Shown: one piece after another, positions 1 to 9,685 of the stretch
Layout: each line of letters starts with the position of its first letter
Numbering within the stretch: the first letter of the stretch is position 1
NCBI RefSeq assembly: GCF_050589845.1
Contig: NZ_JBNGPA010000014.1
Location: forward strand, 1 to 64,000
Source of the DNA: Carboxylicivirga agarovorans
GTDB taxonomy: Bacteria; Bacteroidota; Bacteroidia; Bacteroidales; Marinilabiliaceae
Direction of reading: 5' to 3'
DNA length: 64,000 bases
The notes under the pieces: model-generated
Database searches by the model: none
Told to the model about the DNA's origin: nothing
Seen by the model: only the letters and a program-made list of their open reading frames with translations
Program-made: the position numbers and the translations under genes

Positions 1-560
1 AATTTACGACACAATAGAGGCTTATGTGTTTCTTATTACAAACATACAGCCTTTTTGTAAGGAGGAGAGCTGATTTACATGATGCATAGATCTATACGTT
101 TATAAAACTTCTTTTCGAACACAATTGCTCATTCATGCACTTCTGTTCCATGCACAGGCATAGTAAATGACCGATAGTTACAAATGAAAATAAGGGCAAT
201 CGTCATTGTTTATGCTCATTTCTCAGCCTTATGCAACGGAGTGTTTAAACTTAAGCAGGCAAGTTCATTTTAGTAGGATAGAGATTATTTAAATTACCAC
301 GCGACAGGAGTTGCGCGGCAGCGTGGTAAGCCTGCATACCAAGTCGTGGTAAGCATACATACCAAGTCATGGTATGCCTGTATACCAAGTCGTGGTAATT
401 TAAGGCCAGGACCCCGAATGTGACGAATAAATAGTTGTGGTGTACCGCTAGCGCCGGTTTGCAATCGGCGCTTAAAATTAACGCAGCCCTCATTATTATC
501 TGTTTACTCGTGTTTCAATACGACCAAGCTTAGATTCCGGACTGCCTCTTTTTTTTAGAG
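1..560. other. Gene-free left edge
   Basis: No convincing coding sequence is seen. The only small open frame (minus strand, 251-493) runs through a tandem repeat and resembles no family I know. The stretch holds the palindromic tandem repeat at 291-401, and otherwise nothing I can identify. It lies downstream of the kinase gene that ends at 561. Confidence 0.6.
291..401. repeat. Tandem array of 23-bp palindromic units flanked by inverted ends
   Basis: Three 23-bp units lie head to tail at 324-346, 347-369 and 370-392, followed by the start of a fourth. Each unit begins TGGTA and contains TACCA 8 bases later, so each can fold as a small hairpin. The 11-mer AAATTACCACG at 291-301 is the exact reverse complement of CGTGGTAATTT at 391-401, so the whole array is bracketed by inverted ends. 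The function is unknown. Confidence 0.8.
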
Positions 561-2600
561 CTATTGAGCAAATTCTTGTTTTAAGCTGATGTTTGTGTTA
601 ATTCTCTTATTGGAAGTTGGGATGATAAAACTAACCTTTGTGCCACTATTCTCAATGGATTCCACCCATATCTTTCCACCATGATAATCGACAAACTCTT
701 TACAGAGAATCAGACCCAATCCTGATCCTTTTTTGGATACATCAGAACCAATGTAATATGTTTCTTTCTTATCAAATATCTGTTCAACCTGTTCAGCTGC
801 TATCCCTTTTCCCTGGTCATTAATGCTTATGCACACGTGTTTTTGCTGCCATTCTGCATGAATTTTCACCTCACCATTCTCAGGAGAGTATTTGATCGCA
901 TTGGATACCAGGTTGCGAATAATTGCCCGAAACATATTAATGTCAACCTTTAAGCTCAGGCTGGTTTCCATATCAATGTTAAAGCGGATGTTCTTATTGT
1001 TAATGGATTGATCGAGCAGCTCAACACTTTTTTTAATAACAGGATAAATAGGTGTAGTTTGCGGTTTAAATGAGATTTCGCCCCGCTGTGAATTGGCCCA
1101 GGTTAATAGATTCTCCAATAGATAATAGGCGCTTGATGATGACTCACGTGCTGTTTTCAGCAGGTTATCAATGTCATTGGGTTCCAGTTCCGGTAACTCC
1201 ATATATAGTTCCACCAGTTCTTTTAAACCACCAACGGGGCCTCTCAAATCATGACCTATCACCGACAAAATGCGCTCCTTTGACTTATTCGATTGCTCAA
1301 GGCGCTTGTTAACAGATAGTATTTCGCTTTGCTTCACTTTTAGTTGCTCATCAGCCCTTAGTAACTTAATCCACTGTCGCTTCATATAGAAACCGTTAAC
1401 CAATAAAACTACAATAAATGCAATGATGAAAACAATGGTAATCTTTAAACTTTTCAATTGTGCTTGTTGTAATTCATCTTCCTGTTCCAGCAGTTTAATC
1501 TTCTGATCGCGTCGTTCAATCTCAAATGCTTCCTCTATATCAATCAGTTGGTCTGAAAATACGGCATTGCTAATGGAGTCTTTATCTGACGAAAAGTCAT
1601 AAAAGGCTCTTTGAGCTTTGTCTGGTTCACCGCGCAATATGTAATAATCGGTGGTGTTGAATTTAAATGACAGTACCTGCTCATTGGGTACTTTTAATTT
1701 GCCAAGCCATTCGTTCAGCAGAGTATGATAATATTCAGCATCTTGCAGTTGCTTGGTTTTGATGCTTATTCTAAACAGGTTTTGATAACTGGCAAACATT
1801 CCCAGTGAATCGTTTTCCTGCCTTTTGATGGTCAGCGACTTATTAATGTACTCTTTGGCATTGGGCCAGTCGTGCTTATAAATATAAATAACCCCCAGGT
1901 TATTATAGAGTGGTTTAAGTCTTCGCTTGTTATTACTTATTTTAAGGCTCGCTTCAAGCAGTTTATAATACTTGAGGGCTTGCTCGGTCTCTGCCTGTTC
2001 GGTGTAAAAATTAGCTACGTTCAAATACACCATTTCTTTTAAATTGCGATCGTCGGTATTCTTTACTATACCCAGTAACTGCTGATTGTACTTTTCGGCC
2101 AGTTCAAAATTATCCGATTTGGAATAATAGTTAGCCATGCGTGATAATGCATAAACAACGCCCAGTTCATAATCTGTCTTTTCAAAACAAAGAGCTGCTT
2201 CATTAAAAGCATTGTGCAACACTTCTGATTTATTGTCATCAATTGCCCTTGCACCAATAAAGAACATGGCTTCACCCAAACCACGAAGGCAGTTTGATTC
2301 ACGCATCATTTGTACTGACACAAGAAGCAATGAGTCAACTTCAATGCCTGCTTTCAGATGTTTCTTGGCAAACTGGATATGGAAAGTTGCCTGTTCAATA
2401 GGCGTCAGGTTAGCTACTTTATCGGCTTCACTGGCAAGTAGCATTTCAAATGATGCCGACTGATCCTGATTCTTAATAAAGCGGATGGCCTCATCTTTTG
2501 CACTTAAATACATGTTTGTCAGTGAATCTTGCTCTTGTGCAAAAGCAGGATAGGTAAGCAGACAGAGTAAAATAGTATACAAGTAATGTTTTAAAGGCAT
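561..2600 (-). CDS. TPR-containing sensor histidine kinase
   Basis: A 679-residue two-component sensor kinase. A signal peptide (about 1-21, ending AFA-Q) is followed by a tetratricopeptide-rich periplasmic region (about 30-340), a coiled segment, one membrane span (about 386-405), and a cytoplasmic HisKA domain with phospho-acceptor His450 in the motif GHDLRGP. The HATPase domain has an N-box (IRNLVSNAIKYSP) and glycine boxes (DQGKGIA, GSGLGL). No receiver or DNA-binding domain is present, so a separate response regulator is expected; none lies adjacent. It follows a close paralogue on the same strand after an 81-bp gap. The ligand or signal is unknown. The family assignment is secure; the target pathway is not visible. 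Confidence 0.93.
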   Translation of the reverse strand: MPLKHYLYTILLCLLTYPAFAQEQDSLTNMYLSAKDEAIRFIKNQDQSASFEMLLASEADKVANLTPIEQATFHIQFAKKHLKAGIEVDSLLLVSVQMMRESNCLRGLGEAMFFIGARAIDDNKSEVLHNAFNEAALCFEKTDYELGVVYALSRMANYYSKSDNFELAEKYNQQLLGIVKNTDDRNLKEMVYLNVANFYTEQAETEQALKYYKLLEASLKISNNKRRLKPLYNNLGVIYIYKHDWPNAKEYINKSLTIKRQENDSLGMFASYQNLFRISIKTKQLQDAEYYHTLLNEWLGKLKVPNEQVLSFKFNTTDYYILRGEPDKAQRAFYDFSSDKDSISNAVFSDQLIDIEEAFEIERRDQKIKLLEQEDELQQAQLKSLKITIVFIIAFIVVLLVNGFYMKRQWIKLLRADEQLKVKQSEILSVNKRLEQSNKSKERILSVIGHDLRGPVGGLKELVELYMELPELEPNDIDNLLKTARESSSSAYYLLENLLTWANSQRGEISFKPQTTPIYPVIKKSVELLDQSINNKNIRFNIDMETSLSLKVDINMFRAIIRNLVSNAIKYSPENGEVKIHAEWQQKHVCISINDQGKGIAAEQVEQIFDKKETYYIGSDVSKKGSGLGLILCKEFVDYHGGKIWVESIENSGTKVSFIIPTSNKRINTNISLKQEFAQ

Positions 2601-2681
2601 GTCAACTAGATAACTACTCCTAAAAAATAGAAGTACATTAGGTCACGTAAAATACTATTTTTTTTTAACAGTAAGAATGTG

Positions 2682-4748
2682 TTATTGAGCAGCTACCTCC
2701 TTGATACTGCTTACCGATACCGTTTTATAGCTCTTTACCGGAATTCTAAAACATACATTTGTACCTCGACCTTTTTCTGAGTCAATCCAGATGGTGCCAC
2801 CATGGCGCTCCACAAATTCTTTACAAAGAATAAGGCCTAGTCCGGTGCCTTTGGCGGTCATTTCACTTCCAATAAAGTAGGTTTCTTTCTTTTTAAAGAT
2901 GCGCTCTGTTTCTTCGGCTGTCATGCCTTCACCCTGGTCAATCACGCAAAAACGAACGTTTTGTCCTTCCTCAATGGCCGAAATGGTAATCACGCTTTCG
3001 TGTGGAGAGTATTTTAAGGCATTGGATACCAGGTTGCGAATAATGGTGCGCAACATGTTTAAGTCTACCTGCACCACCATTGATTCGGGTATGTCAAACT
3101 CAAATTGAATGTGACGTGTATTAATGGATGTATCCAGTAACTGAACGGTCTGTTTAATAAGTGGCAATACAGGTGCTGAAACCGGGTTATATACCAGTTC
3201 GCCACGTTGCGAGTTGGCCCAGCTCAGCAGGTTTTCAAGCAGGTGATAGGTGCTGGTCGATGCTTCGCGGGCAGCTTTTAACAGGTTTTTAATATCGTTG
3301 GGCTCGTATTCGGGCAGCTCCATATAGAGCTCAATTAATTCTTTCAGGCCGCCAACCGGACCACGCAGGTCATGACCAATAACGGATAGTATACGATCTT
3401 TAGACAGGTTAGAAACGCGCAACTGCTCATTCATACCTGTAATATCTTCTTTTTGGCGCAACAGGCGGCGACGCGACTGCACCAATTCTTTACGCTGACG
3501 ATTGATTAAATAACCAACAATTAATAAAACCACCAGGAAACCAATGGTGATGACAATAAGGATGTTTTTTGTTTTTAGGCGGGCCTGGTTTAAAGCATCT
3601 TCTTTTTCGAGTAGGGCAATCTCACGATCCTTTTCTTTGAGCTCGAAGCTCTTTTGCATTTCGATAAGTTTGTCGGAGAAGGCGGCGTTGGAGACAGAGT
3701 CTTTAGAATTGATTAAATCATTAATAGCTTCTCTTGCCTTTTCAATCTTATTTAGCAATAGATAATAGTCTATCTTTGAATAGAGGAAGCTTACCCTAAT
3801 GTTTGTATTTAGTTTACTTTCTTTATTATTTTTTTCTAGTTCGTCAAAAAAAATCTTTGATTTTTCAATATCACTTTTTTTAAGTGCCAAATTGAAAAGA
3901 TTTTGAAGAGTGCTATTAACACCGTTTGTATCATTAATTCTTTTCTTAAATCTTAACGATTTTTCAAATTCAATCTGTGCTTTATTAAACTTATCTAGTT
4001 TAATGAATATCGCACCTTTATTATTATGAAATTTAGCTTTCTTTGATAATGATAAGTCCTTATAATACTTCCTTTCAATTAAATCATATATTTCGACTGA
4101 CTCAACATATAAATTCTCATCTGCAAACAATGCTGCTTTGCTAAGCAGTACAGATGTTTTTATTCGTGTATTACCTGTTGAATTAAACTGCATCTCAGCT
4201 AACTCGAATTGTTTCTTTGCTAAAACAAAGTTTTTTCGCTGAGCAAAAAAGTTACCTGTATTTAAATAACACACGATTATACCATCAAAATATTCACACA
4301 TCTTAAAATTGTCAATCGCAAAATTATAATTTGTAGAGATTGCAAATGTATCATCTTGTTTTTTAGATAACGCTCCTTTATAAAAATAGGAATTCCCAAT
4401 GCCCTTATAATTATTGAGATTAGTGAAGATAATAATAGCCTTGTCTAATAAGATTTCTGCATCATAGAACTTGTTTATTTGAATTAATTTTTTTGACTTA
4501 AAAATAAGCGCTACTCCTTTCTCAATATCTAGATTTGAATTATCAATAATACTGTCGAGAACAAAAAGATAATCTTCTAAACTTTTTTCTCTTAATGATT
4601 CGTTTAGTTTAAGACTCCATTTATCATACTGAGCATTTGTACCTATCATATTAGAACAAACACCCAGTAAGATTATAATTAGAAACTTATTCCTTAATTG
4701 GTTTATTAGAATAATGTTAATAAAGAATATATATATATTTCTAATCAT
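2682..4748 (-). CDS. TPR-containing sensor histidine kinase (paralogue)
   Basis: A 688-residue paralogue of the kinase at 561-2600, with the same order: hydrophobic N-terminus (about 18-39), TPR-like repeats (about 50-340), membrane span (about 396-415), HisKA with His459 in GHDLRGP, and HATPase with NLVSNALKYSP, DQGEGMT and GTGLGL. Similarity to the neighbour is strong from about residue 348 (KDSVSNAAFSD) to the end and much weaker before it. The DNA for the N-terminal half is far richer in A+T than the kinase half: bases 3781-3840 are 15/60 G+C, against 28/60 at 3241-3300. It starts 8 bp after the stop of the small gene at 4757-5137, so the two are probably cotranscribed. Confidence 0.92.
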   Translation of the reverse strand: MIRNIYIFFINIILINQLRNKFLIIILLGVCSNMIGTNAQYDKWSLKLNESLREKSLEDYLFVLDSIIDNSNLDIEKGVALIFKSKKLIQINKFYDAEILLDKAIIIFTNLNNYKGIGNSYFYKGALSKKQDDTFAISTNYNFAIDNFKMCEYFDGIIVCYLNTGNFFAQRKNFVLAKKQFELAEMQFNSTGNTRIKTSVLLSKAALFADENLYVESVEIYDLIERKYYKDLSLSKKAKFHNNKGAIFIKLDKFNKAQIEFEKSLRFKKRINDTNGVNSTLQNLFNLALKKSDIEKSKIFFDELEKNNKESKLNTNIRVSFLYSKIDYYLLLNKIEKAREAINDLINSKDSVSNAAFSDKLIEMQKSFELKEKDREIALLEKEDALNQARLKTKNILIVITIGFLVVLLIVGYLINRQRKELVQSRRRLLRQKEDITGMNEQLRVSNLSKDRILSVIGHDLRGPVGGLKELIELYMELPEYEPNDIKNLLKAAREASTSTYHLLENLLSWANSQRGELVYNPVSAPVLPLIKQTVQLLDTSINTRHIQFEFDIPESMVVQVDLNMLRTIIRNLVSNALKYSPHESVITISAIEEGQNVRFCVIDQGEGMTAEETERIFKKKETYFIGSEMTAKGTGLGLILCKEFVERHGGTIWIDSEKGRGTNVCFRIPVKSYKTVSVSSIKEVAAQ

Positions 4749-4756
4749 TTCGACTG

Positions 4757-5137
4757 TTATGGTAAATCTTCATCTTCATATTCAATCACCACTCCAGGGT
4801 CTCCTTCAGTATCTTTCATTTCACTACTATCAGTTGCCATAGCTCTTGCTTCAACAACAGCACTCTTCACCATTACTCTTACACCTCTCTCCAATAAGCC
4901 AACATCTTTGCGCTCAACTGTAAAGTCTACACCAAAATAGTCAAATTCGTCAGATGTACCATTGTAAGTAATGGTTAACGGACGGTAATATACATTGTCG
5001 GCTACTTCTCCTTCACCGGTTTTTGTTACTGTACTGTCTTTAGGGAGGTAAGATACTGTGCGTACAATAAATTTTTCGATTTTACCGTTTTTGCCTTTAA
5101 CGGTCTCCAGGTTCACATAAGGAACGTACTTCTCCAT
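4757..5137 (-). CDS. Conserved-looking small protein of unknown function
   Basis: 126 residues, no signal peptide, no membrane segment. I do not recognise a family. The sequence is rich in short beta-like stretches (FIVRTVSYL, YYRPLTITYNG, FDYFGVDFTVERKD) and ends in an acidic tail (EYEDEDLP). It is the first gene of a likely two-gene unit with the TPR sensor kinase that starts 8 bp downstream, so it may be expressed with that kinase; a functional link is inference only. The start ATG at 5137 is the first available and leaves about 190 bp to the divergent zupT start. Confidence 0.75.
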   Translation of the reverse strand: MEKYVPYVNLETVKGKNGKIEKFIVRTVSYLPKDSTVTKTGEGEVADNVYYRPLTITYNGTSDEFDYFGVDFTVERKDVGLLERGVRVMVKSAVVEARAMATDSSEMKDTEGDPGVVIEYEDEDLP

Positions 5138-5241
5138 ATTGATTCAGGTTAAAAAATTAAAAATGCAATGTAGGAAAAAATATTATGAGTTGTTTTAGAC
5201 TTCGAATATTTTGGTGTTAAATTCCAGAGCATTCATCTACC

Positions 5242-5275
5242 TTTTGCGGGCTTTTGTAAAATACTGTTAACTTCG
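5242..5275 (+). promoter_or_regulatory. Candidate Bacteroidota promoter for zupT
   Basis: TTTTG at 5242-5246 is followed after 21 bases by TAACTTCG at 5268-5275. This is one mismatch from the TAnnTTTG -7 box with the usual spacing, and lies about 55 bp before the chosen zupT start. Confidence 0.4.
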
Positions 5276-5329
5276 CCCTGTCATTTGCTTCAAATAGCAA
5301 ACACCGATCAACTGTTTTTGAAGATTATT

Positions 5330-6139
5330 ATGGAATTTAATAACATACTATTTGCCTTTGGCCTAACGCTTTTTGCTGGATTAAGTACCGGAATTGGCAG
5401 TGCCATGGCCTTTTTTGCCAAACGTACCAATACTCGTTTTTTAGCTTTGTCATTGGGCTTTTCAGCCGGGGTAATGATTTATGTGTCCTTTGTCGAGATA
5501 TTTATGAAAGCCAAAGACACCATGGTGGAGGCTTATGGAGAGATGCCCGGCACCTGGTACACGGTACTGGCCTTTTTTGGTGGTGTACTGTTTATTGCCC
5601 TGATCGATAAATTTATTCCATCGGCAGAGAACCCGCACGAATTGCATTCTGTAGAAGAAATGGGTAATCAACCCAAGGCCAAGGATAAAAAGCTGATGCG
5701 CATGGGCTTATTTACAGCACTGGCCATTGGTATCCATAACTTCCCTGAAGGACTGGCCACCTTTACAGCCGCTTTGCAGGATCCTAACCTGGGTATTGCC
5801 ATTGCTGTAGCCATCGCCATCCACAATATACCGGAGGGTATTGCTGTATCTGTGCCTATTTATTATGCCACAGGCAGCCGGCGCAAAGCTTTTCGACTCA
5901 GTTTCTTATCCGGTCTGTCTGAACCCATTGGCGCATTAATCGGCTACCTGATACTGATGCCTTTTATGACACCACTCACCTTCGGAATTATCTTTGCCGG
6001 AGTAGCGGGTATCATGGTCTTCATCAGCCTCGATGAACTATTACCCTCCGCCCGCGAGTATGGGGAGCATCACTTGTCCATCTACGGCCTGTTTGCCGGC
6101 ATGGCGGTAATGGCGGTTAGTTTGTTGCTGTTTTTGTAG
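5330..6139 (+). CDS. zupT: ZIP-family zinc transporter, ZupT type
   Basis: An inner-membrane divalent metal importer (zinc, possibly iron or manganese) of the ZIP family. Starting at the ATG at 5330 gives 269 residues, the usual ZupT size; an upstream TTG at 5285 would add 15 residues without recognisable function. About eight hydrophobic segments are visible. The two ZIP signature motifs are intact: HNFPEG at 136-141 and HNIPEG at 165-170, whose His, Asn and Glu line the metal site. A short charged loop (about 98-122) separates transmembrane segments 3 and 4. It lies divergent from the kinase cluster, and the next gene on the same strand is a TonB-dependent receptor beyond about 0.9 kb of repeats. 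A Fur-family regulator is encoded 7 kb away. Confidence 0.93.
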   Translation: MEFNNILFAFGLTLFAGLSTGIGSAMAFFAKRTNTRFLALSLGFSAGVMIYVSFVEIFMKAKDTMVEAYGEMPGTWYTVLAFFGGVLFIALIDKFIPSAENPHELHSVEEMGNQPKAKDKKLMRMGLFTALAIGIHNFPEGLATFTAALQDPNLGIAIAVAIAIHNIPEGIAVSVPIYYATGSRRKAFRLSFLSGLSEPIGALIGYLILMPFMTPLTFGIIFAGVAGIMVFISLDELLPSAREYGEHHLSIYGLFAGMAVMAVSLLLFL

Positions 6140-7021
6140 ATGTTTAGTTATGGGGTGATAGGTTATTTTGTAAAACCATTGAGCTGTCGAACCGTCGAAT
6201 TGCTTAACTGTCGAGTTGTTGAAAGAGTTGAAGAGTTGACAAGTATAAGAGTTTAAGAGTTTAAGAGTTTATGAGATGGTTTCGTTAAACTATTCAACTT
6301 TTAAACTGTCGAACCGTCAAATTGCTTAACTGTCGAATTGTTGAAAGAGTTGTTGAGTTGACAAGTTTATAAGATGGTTTCATTAAACTATTCAACCTCT
6401 AAACTATTCAACTTGTAAACTACTAAACCTTCAACCAACCCAATAATCTATTGACCTAATCATCTAATATTATTCTCACCTCACCTCGTTCCTCTCCTCA
6501 AGGAGAGGATGTGTGAACGATCGAACAGCTCATCATGTATAAAGTGATATGCATTGCCAGTTTGCTCAACTGAGGATGTCCAAAATGAAGGATATTGCTC
6601 GCAAAGAACGCAAATGAAAAAAAAACGCAAAGCGCGCAAAGTGTTGAAAAATAACATCATATTCTTTGTTGTCTTGGCGTAATTCTTAGCGGCCTTAGCG
6701 TGAATCTTAAAATTTGGACAGCCTCTTGGAATGAGGTGGATGTTTTAGCGAAGTTTAAAACTTTTTAACTGTCGAACCGTCGAATTGCTTAACTGTCGAG
6801 TTGACAAGTTTATAAGATGGTTTCATTAAACTCTTCAACTTTTAAACTACTAAACCTTCAACCAACCCAATAATCTATCGAGCTATTGACCTGCCAACCT
6901 ACCGACCTAACTATCTAATGAGCTAGATAAACTCACCTGATTCTTATCACTCATTAAACCTTTCCTTCATTACAATGTTTCTAATGGATAAACTCAAAAT
7001 GTAAACTAGAAAACAACTATA
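6140..7021. other. Repeat-rich intergenic region
   Basis: About 880 bp with no credible gene. It contains three copies of a dispersed repeat (listed separately) and, at about 6600-6710, short CGCAAAG-type iterations followed by CTTAGCG-type iterations in inverse sense, a pattern common in Bacteroidota intergenic DNA. No promoter for the following TonB receptor stands out. Confidence 0.7.
6184..6880. repeat. Three-copy dispersed intergenic repeat
   Basis: A module beginning CTGTCGAACCGTC, continuing TTGCTTAACTGTCGA, then ACAAGTTTATAAGATGG and CTACTAAACCTTCAACC, occurs at about 6184-6300, 6306-6453 and 6769-6880 with small changes. Within it, short TTGA/TCAA-type words recur. No open frame spans it. 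This is probably non-coding repeat DNA of unknown role. Confidence 0.75.
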
Positions 7022-9355
7022 ATGAAGTACATTTTAAACCTGTTAATCTTAACCATTTTATCAACCCCCTTCTCTTTGGCTCAAAAATCGGATGCCAACA
7101 TCTTTGGTGATGTGCAGGCCGAAGGAGAGCATTTACCTTTTGTAAGTGTCTATTTAAAAGAAACGCAGCATGGTACAATGACCGATTTATCGGGTCACTA
7201 CATGTTAACGAACCTGCCTGAGGGCGAGCATATTTTAGTTGCCAGCTTAATGGGATACAAGCCCGTTGAAAAAAAGGTTACTATCGTCAAAGGCCAGTCG
7301 CAGGAGATCAATTTTGTGATGGAAGAGCAGGTGATGTCATTGGATGATATTGTTATTACCGGTACCAAAACCTTTAAGCGCAAAACAGAATCGGCCGTAG
7401 TGGTCAACGTCATGGAAGGCAAGAAGCTTGAAATGCTGCAGGCCGGTACCTTATCTGAAGGATTGGCATTTCAGCCGGGCCTGCGCATGGAAACGGATTG
7501 CCAGACATGTAACTACACACAGTTGCGTATGAACGGACTGGGTGGTGCTTATTCACAGATATTGATTAATAGTCGACCTGTATTCAGCCCTTTAACAGGC
7601 TTATACGGACTGGAGCAGATACCAACCAATATGATTGAGCGCATTGAAGTAGTACGTGGTGGTGGTTCGGCCTTATATGGGGCAGGAGCCGTTGGTGGTA
7701 CCGTAAACGTGATCACCAAAGTGCCAGAGTCGAGTTCGTTCTCGGCCTCAACAACACAATCGGTTATTAATGGCGATGCCAGCGACAGTCAGGTGATGGC
7801 CAACGCAGGTATTTTAACCGACAGAAAAAATGCCGGGCTAACATTGTTTGCTACCAATCGTAACCGTGAGTCATATGACCATAACGGCGATGGTTTTAGT
7901 GAATTGCCCAAGCTAAAGAATAACTCATTCGGCTTCACCTCCTTTTTATTACCGGCACCCAACCATAAGCTGGAGGCTAACTTCTCAAGTATGTATGAGT
8001 ACCGTCGAGGTGGCGACCGTGAAGATTTACCGGCTTACCTGGCCGAACAGAGTGAAGACCGTACCCACAATGTGTTGATGGGAGGATTGGATTACAGTTT
8101 CTCATTCAATGATAACCAGTCGTCATTAGCTGTTTATGTGGCGGGGCAAAAAACCGATCGCGACCATTATACCGGTATTCTACCCGATAAGGGAACGCCC
8201 GAGTACCTGCAGCACCTGGAGGAACCACCATATGGAATCACAGAAAACGAAACCTATATGGGAGGGGCTCAGCTGAACCATATGCTGCCCGATTTCTTTG
8301 GAGGTAAAAACAACCTGACTTTCGGCGCTGAATACAATTACGACATGGTGGTGGATGAGATCAAAGCCTATGACTATCTGCTTGACCAGACAACACGTAA
8401 CTTTGGAGCATATGTGCAAAGTGACTGGGAGCTGGCTAAAAAGTGGAACCTCTTAACAGGTGTAAGAACCGATAAGCACAACATGGTGGATAACCTGATA
8501 TTCAGCCCGCGAGTTTCATTGCTTTACAAGCAAAATGGTATGCAGCTGCGTGGTAGCTGGTCAACAGGATTCAGGGCACCGCAGGCCTTCGATTCAGATA
8601 TGCACATTGCTTTTGCAGGTGGAGGTATTCAACGTATACAGCTGGCCGACGACCTGGAAGAAGAACGCTCACAAAGCTGGAGTGCGTCCGTCAACTACGA
8701 TAAGCCAACCGAGAGATATATCTGGGGCGTGACCCTTGAAGGATTCTACACAACCCTTTACGATGCCTTTATTCTTGAAGAAAATGGTACAGACCCCAAT
8801 GGTAATGTGATATTAGAGAAGCGAAACGGCAGTAACTCAACTGTAAAAGGTATTACCATGGAAGCACGTGCCAACTATAACAAACTATGGCAGCTTGAGG
8901 CAGGCTATACCATTCAGTCGAGTCAGTTTGATGAAGCCGTAAACTGGTCGGAAAGCATTGAAGGAACCAAAGATTACCTGCGCACGCCCGATCATTATGG
9001 CTACTATACCTTAACCTATAATCCGGTCTGGGGTATTAAAGCAGCCTTATCGGGTGTTTACACCGGATCTATGATGGTACCGCACTTTGGTGCAGGTGAA
9101 GATGACGGAACAGGTAATCCGATCGATGATGAGCTGGTGAAATCAGATCCGTTTCTGGAAACCAATATCAAATTAAGCTATGCGCTGGACTGGCGTTATG
9201 TTGGTGTAGGAGTCGAATTCTTTGGTGGTGTGCAAAACCTGTTTAACGCCTACCAGGACGACTTTGATAAAGGTAAAAACCGTGACAGTAACTATATTTA
9301 TGGCCCGGCACGCCCACGTACCATCTTCTTTGGTTTGAAGTTGATGAACCTTTAG
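7022..9355 (+). CDS. TonB-dependent outer-membrane receptor
   Basis: A 777-residue outer-membrane active transporter. A signal peptide (about 1-20, ending SLA-Q) is followed by a CarboxypepD_reg-like beta domain (about 24-110; GTMTDLSGHYML), then a plug domain (about 120-235) with IERIEVVRGGGSALYGAGAVGG, and a C-terminal beta-barrel ending in a short aromatic strand (RTIFFGLKLMNL). The plug carries a Cys pair, DCQTCNYTQLRMNGLGG, typical of one receptor subgroup. The substrate cannot be read from sequence. The upstream zupT gene and this Cys-containing plug make metal or metal-complex uptake a reasonable guess, nothing more. ATG at 7022 is the only sensible start, as it gives the signal peptide. 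Confidence 0.92.
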   Translation: MKYILNLLILTILSTPFSLAQKSDANIFGDVQAEGEHLPFVSVYLKETQHGTMTDLSGHYMLTNLPEGEHILVASLMGYKPVEKKVTIVKGQSQEINFVMEEQVMSLDDIVITGTKTFKRKTESAVVVNVMEGKKLEMLQAGTLSEGLAFQPGLRMETDCQTCNYTQLRMNGLGGAYSQILINSRPVFSPLTGLYGLEQIPTNMIERIEVVRGGGSALYGAGAVGGTVNVITKVPESSSFSASTTQSVINGDASDSQVMANAGILTDRKNAGLTLFATNRNRESYDHNGDGFSELPKLKNNSFGFTSFLLPAPNHKLEANFSSMYEYRRGGDREDLPAYLAEQSEDRTHNVLMGGLDYSFSFNDNQSSLAVYVAGQKTDRDHYTGILPDKGTPEYLQHLEEPPYGITENETYMGGAQLNHMLPDFFGGKNNLTFGAEYNYDMVVDEIKAYDYLLDQTTRNFGAYVQSDWELAKKWNLLTGVRTDKHNMVDNLIFSPRVSLLYKQNGMQLRGSWSTGFRAPQAFDSDMHIAFAGGGIQRIQLADDLEEERSQSWSASVNYDKPTERYIWGVTLEGFYTTLYDAFILEENGTDPNGNVILEKRNGSNSTVKGITMEARANYNKLWQLEAGYTIQSSQFDEAVNWSESIEGTKDYLRTPDHYGYYTLTYNPVWGIKAALSGVYTGSMMVPHFGAGEDDGTGNPIDDELVKSDPFLETNIKLSYALDWRYVGVGVEFFGGVQNLFNAYQDDFDKGKNRDSNYIYGPARPRTIFFGLKLMNL

Positions 9356-9481
9356 GATGTTTGGATATGAGATGTGCGACCTTGGGATGTGAGATGTTAT
9401 CATCAGATTCTGAGTACATCTTAAGATACTAGTTATTGGCTTGTAAGATTTTTTATAAAAGTAAAGAAACGGTATACATAA

Positions 9482-9518
9482 AAGGCCTTAAGGTTTCATA
9501 ACGAAACCTTAAGGCCTT
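9482..9518. terminator. Perfect 16-bp hairpin after the TonB receptor
   Basis: Bases 9482-9497 and 9503-9518 are perfect reverse complements around a 5-base loop. No T-run follows on either strand, so it may be a factor-dependent terminator or an RNA-stabilising hairpin rather than a classical intrinsic terminator. The whole 9356-9685 gap holds nothing else I recognise. Confidence 0.6.
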
Positions 9519-9685
9519 GCTATAATTAAGCCGGCTGATTAGCTCTGTATTTCTCCCCCTATTGCCATTATGGTTTCTTCGGTCTACCGTCCTTCATCCC
9601 CTGACACTAAAACCAATTTCTTAATGTACTAAGCTAAATATCTAACAACTAATGTTTATTTTTAGCCGCTATAAATCGATTGAAT

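Noticed and set aside
251..493. 80-residue minus-strand frame
   Set aside because: It reads through the tandem palindromic repeat and has no family likeness.
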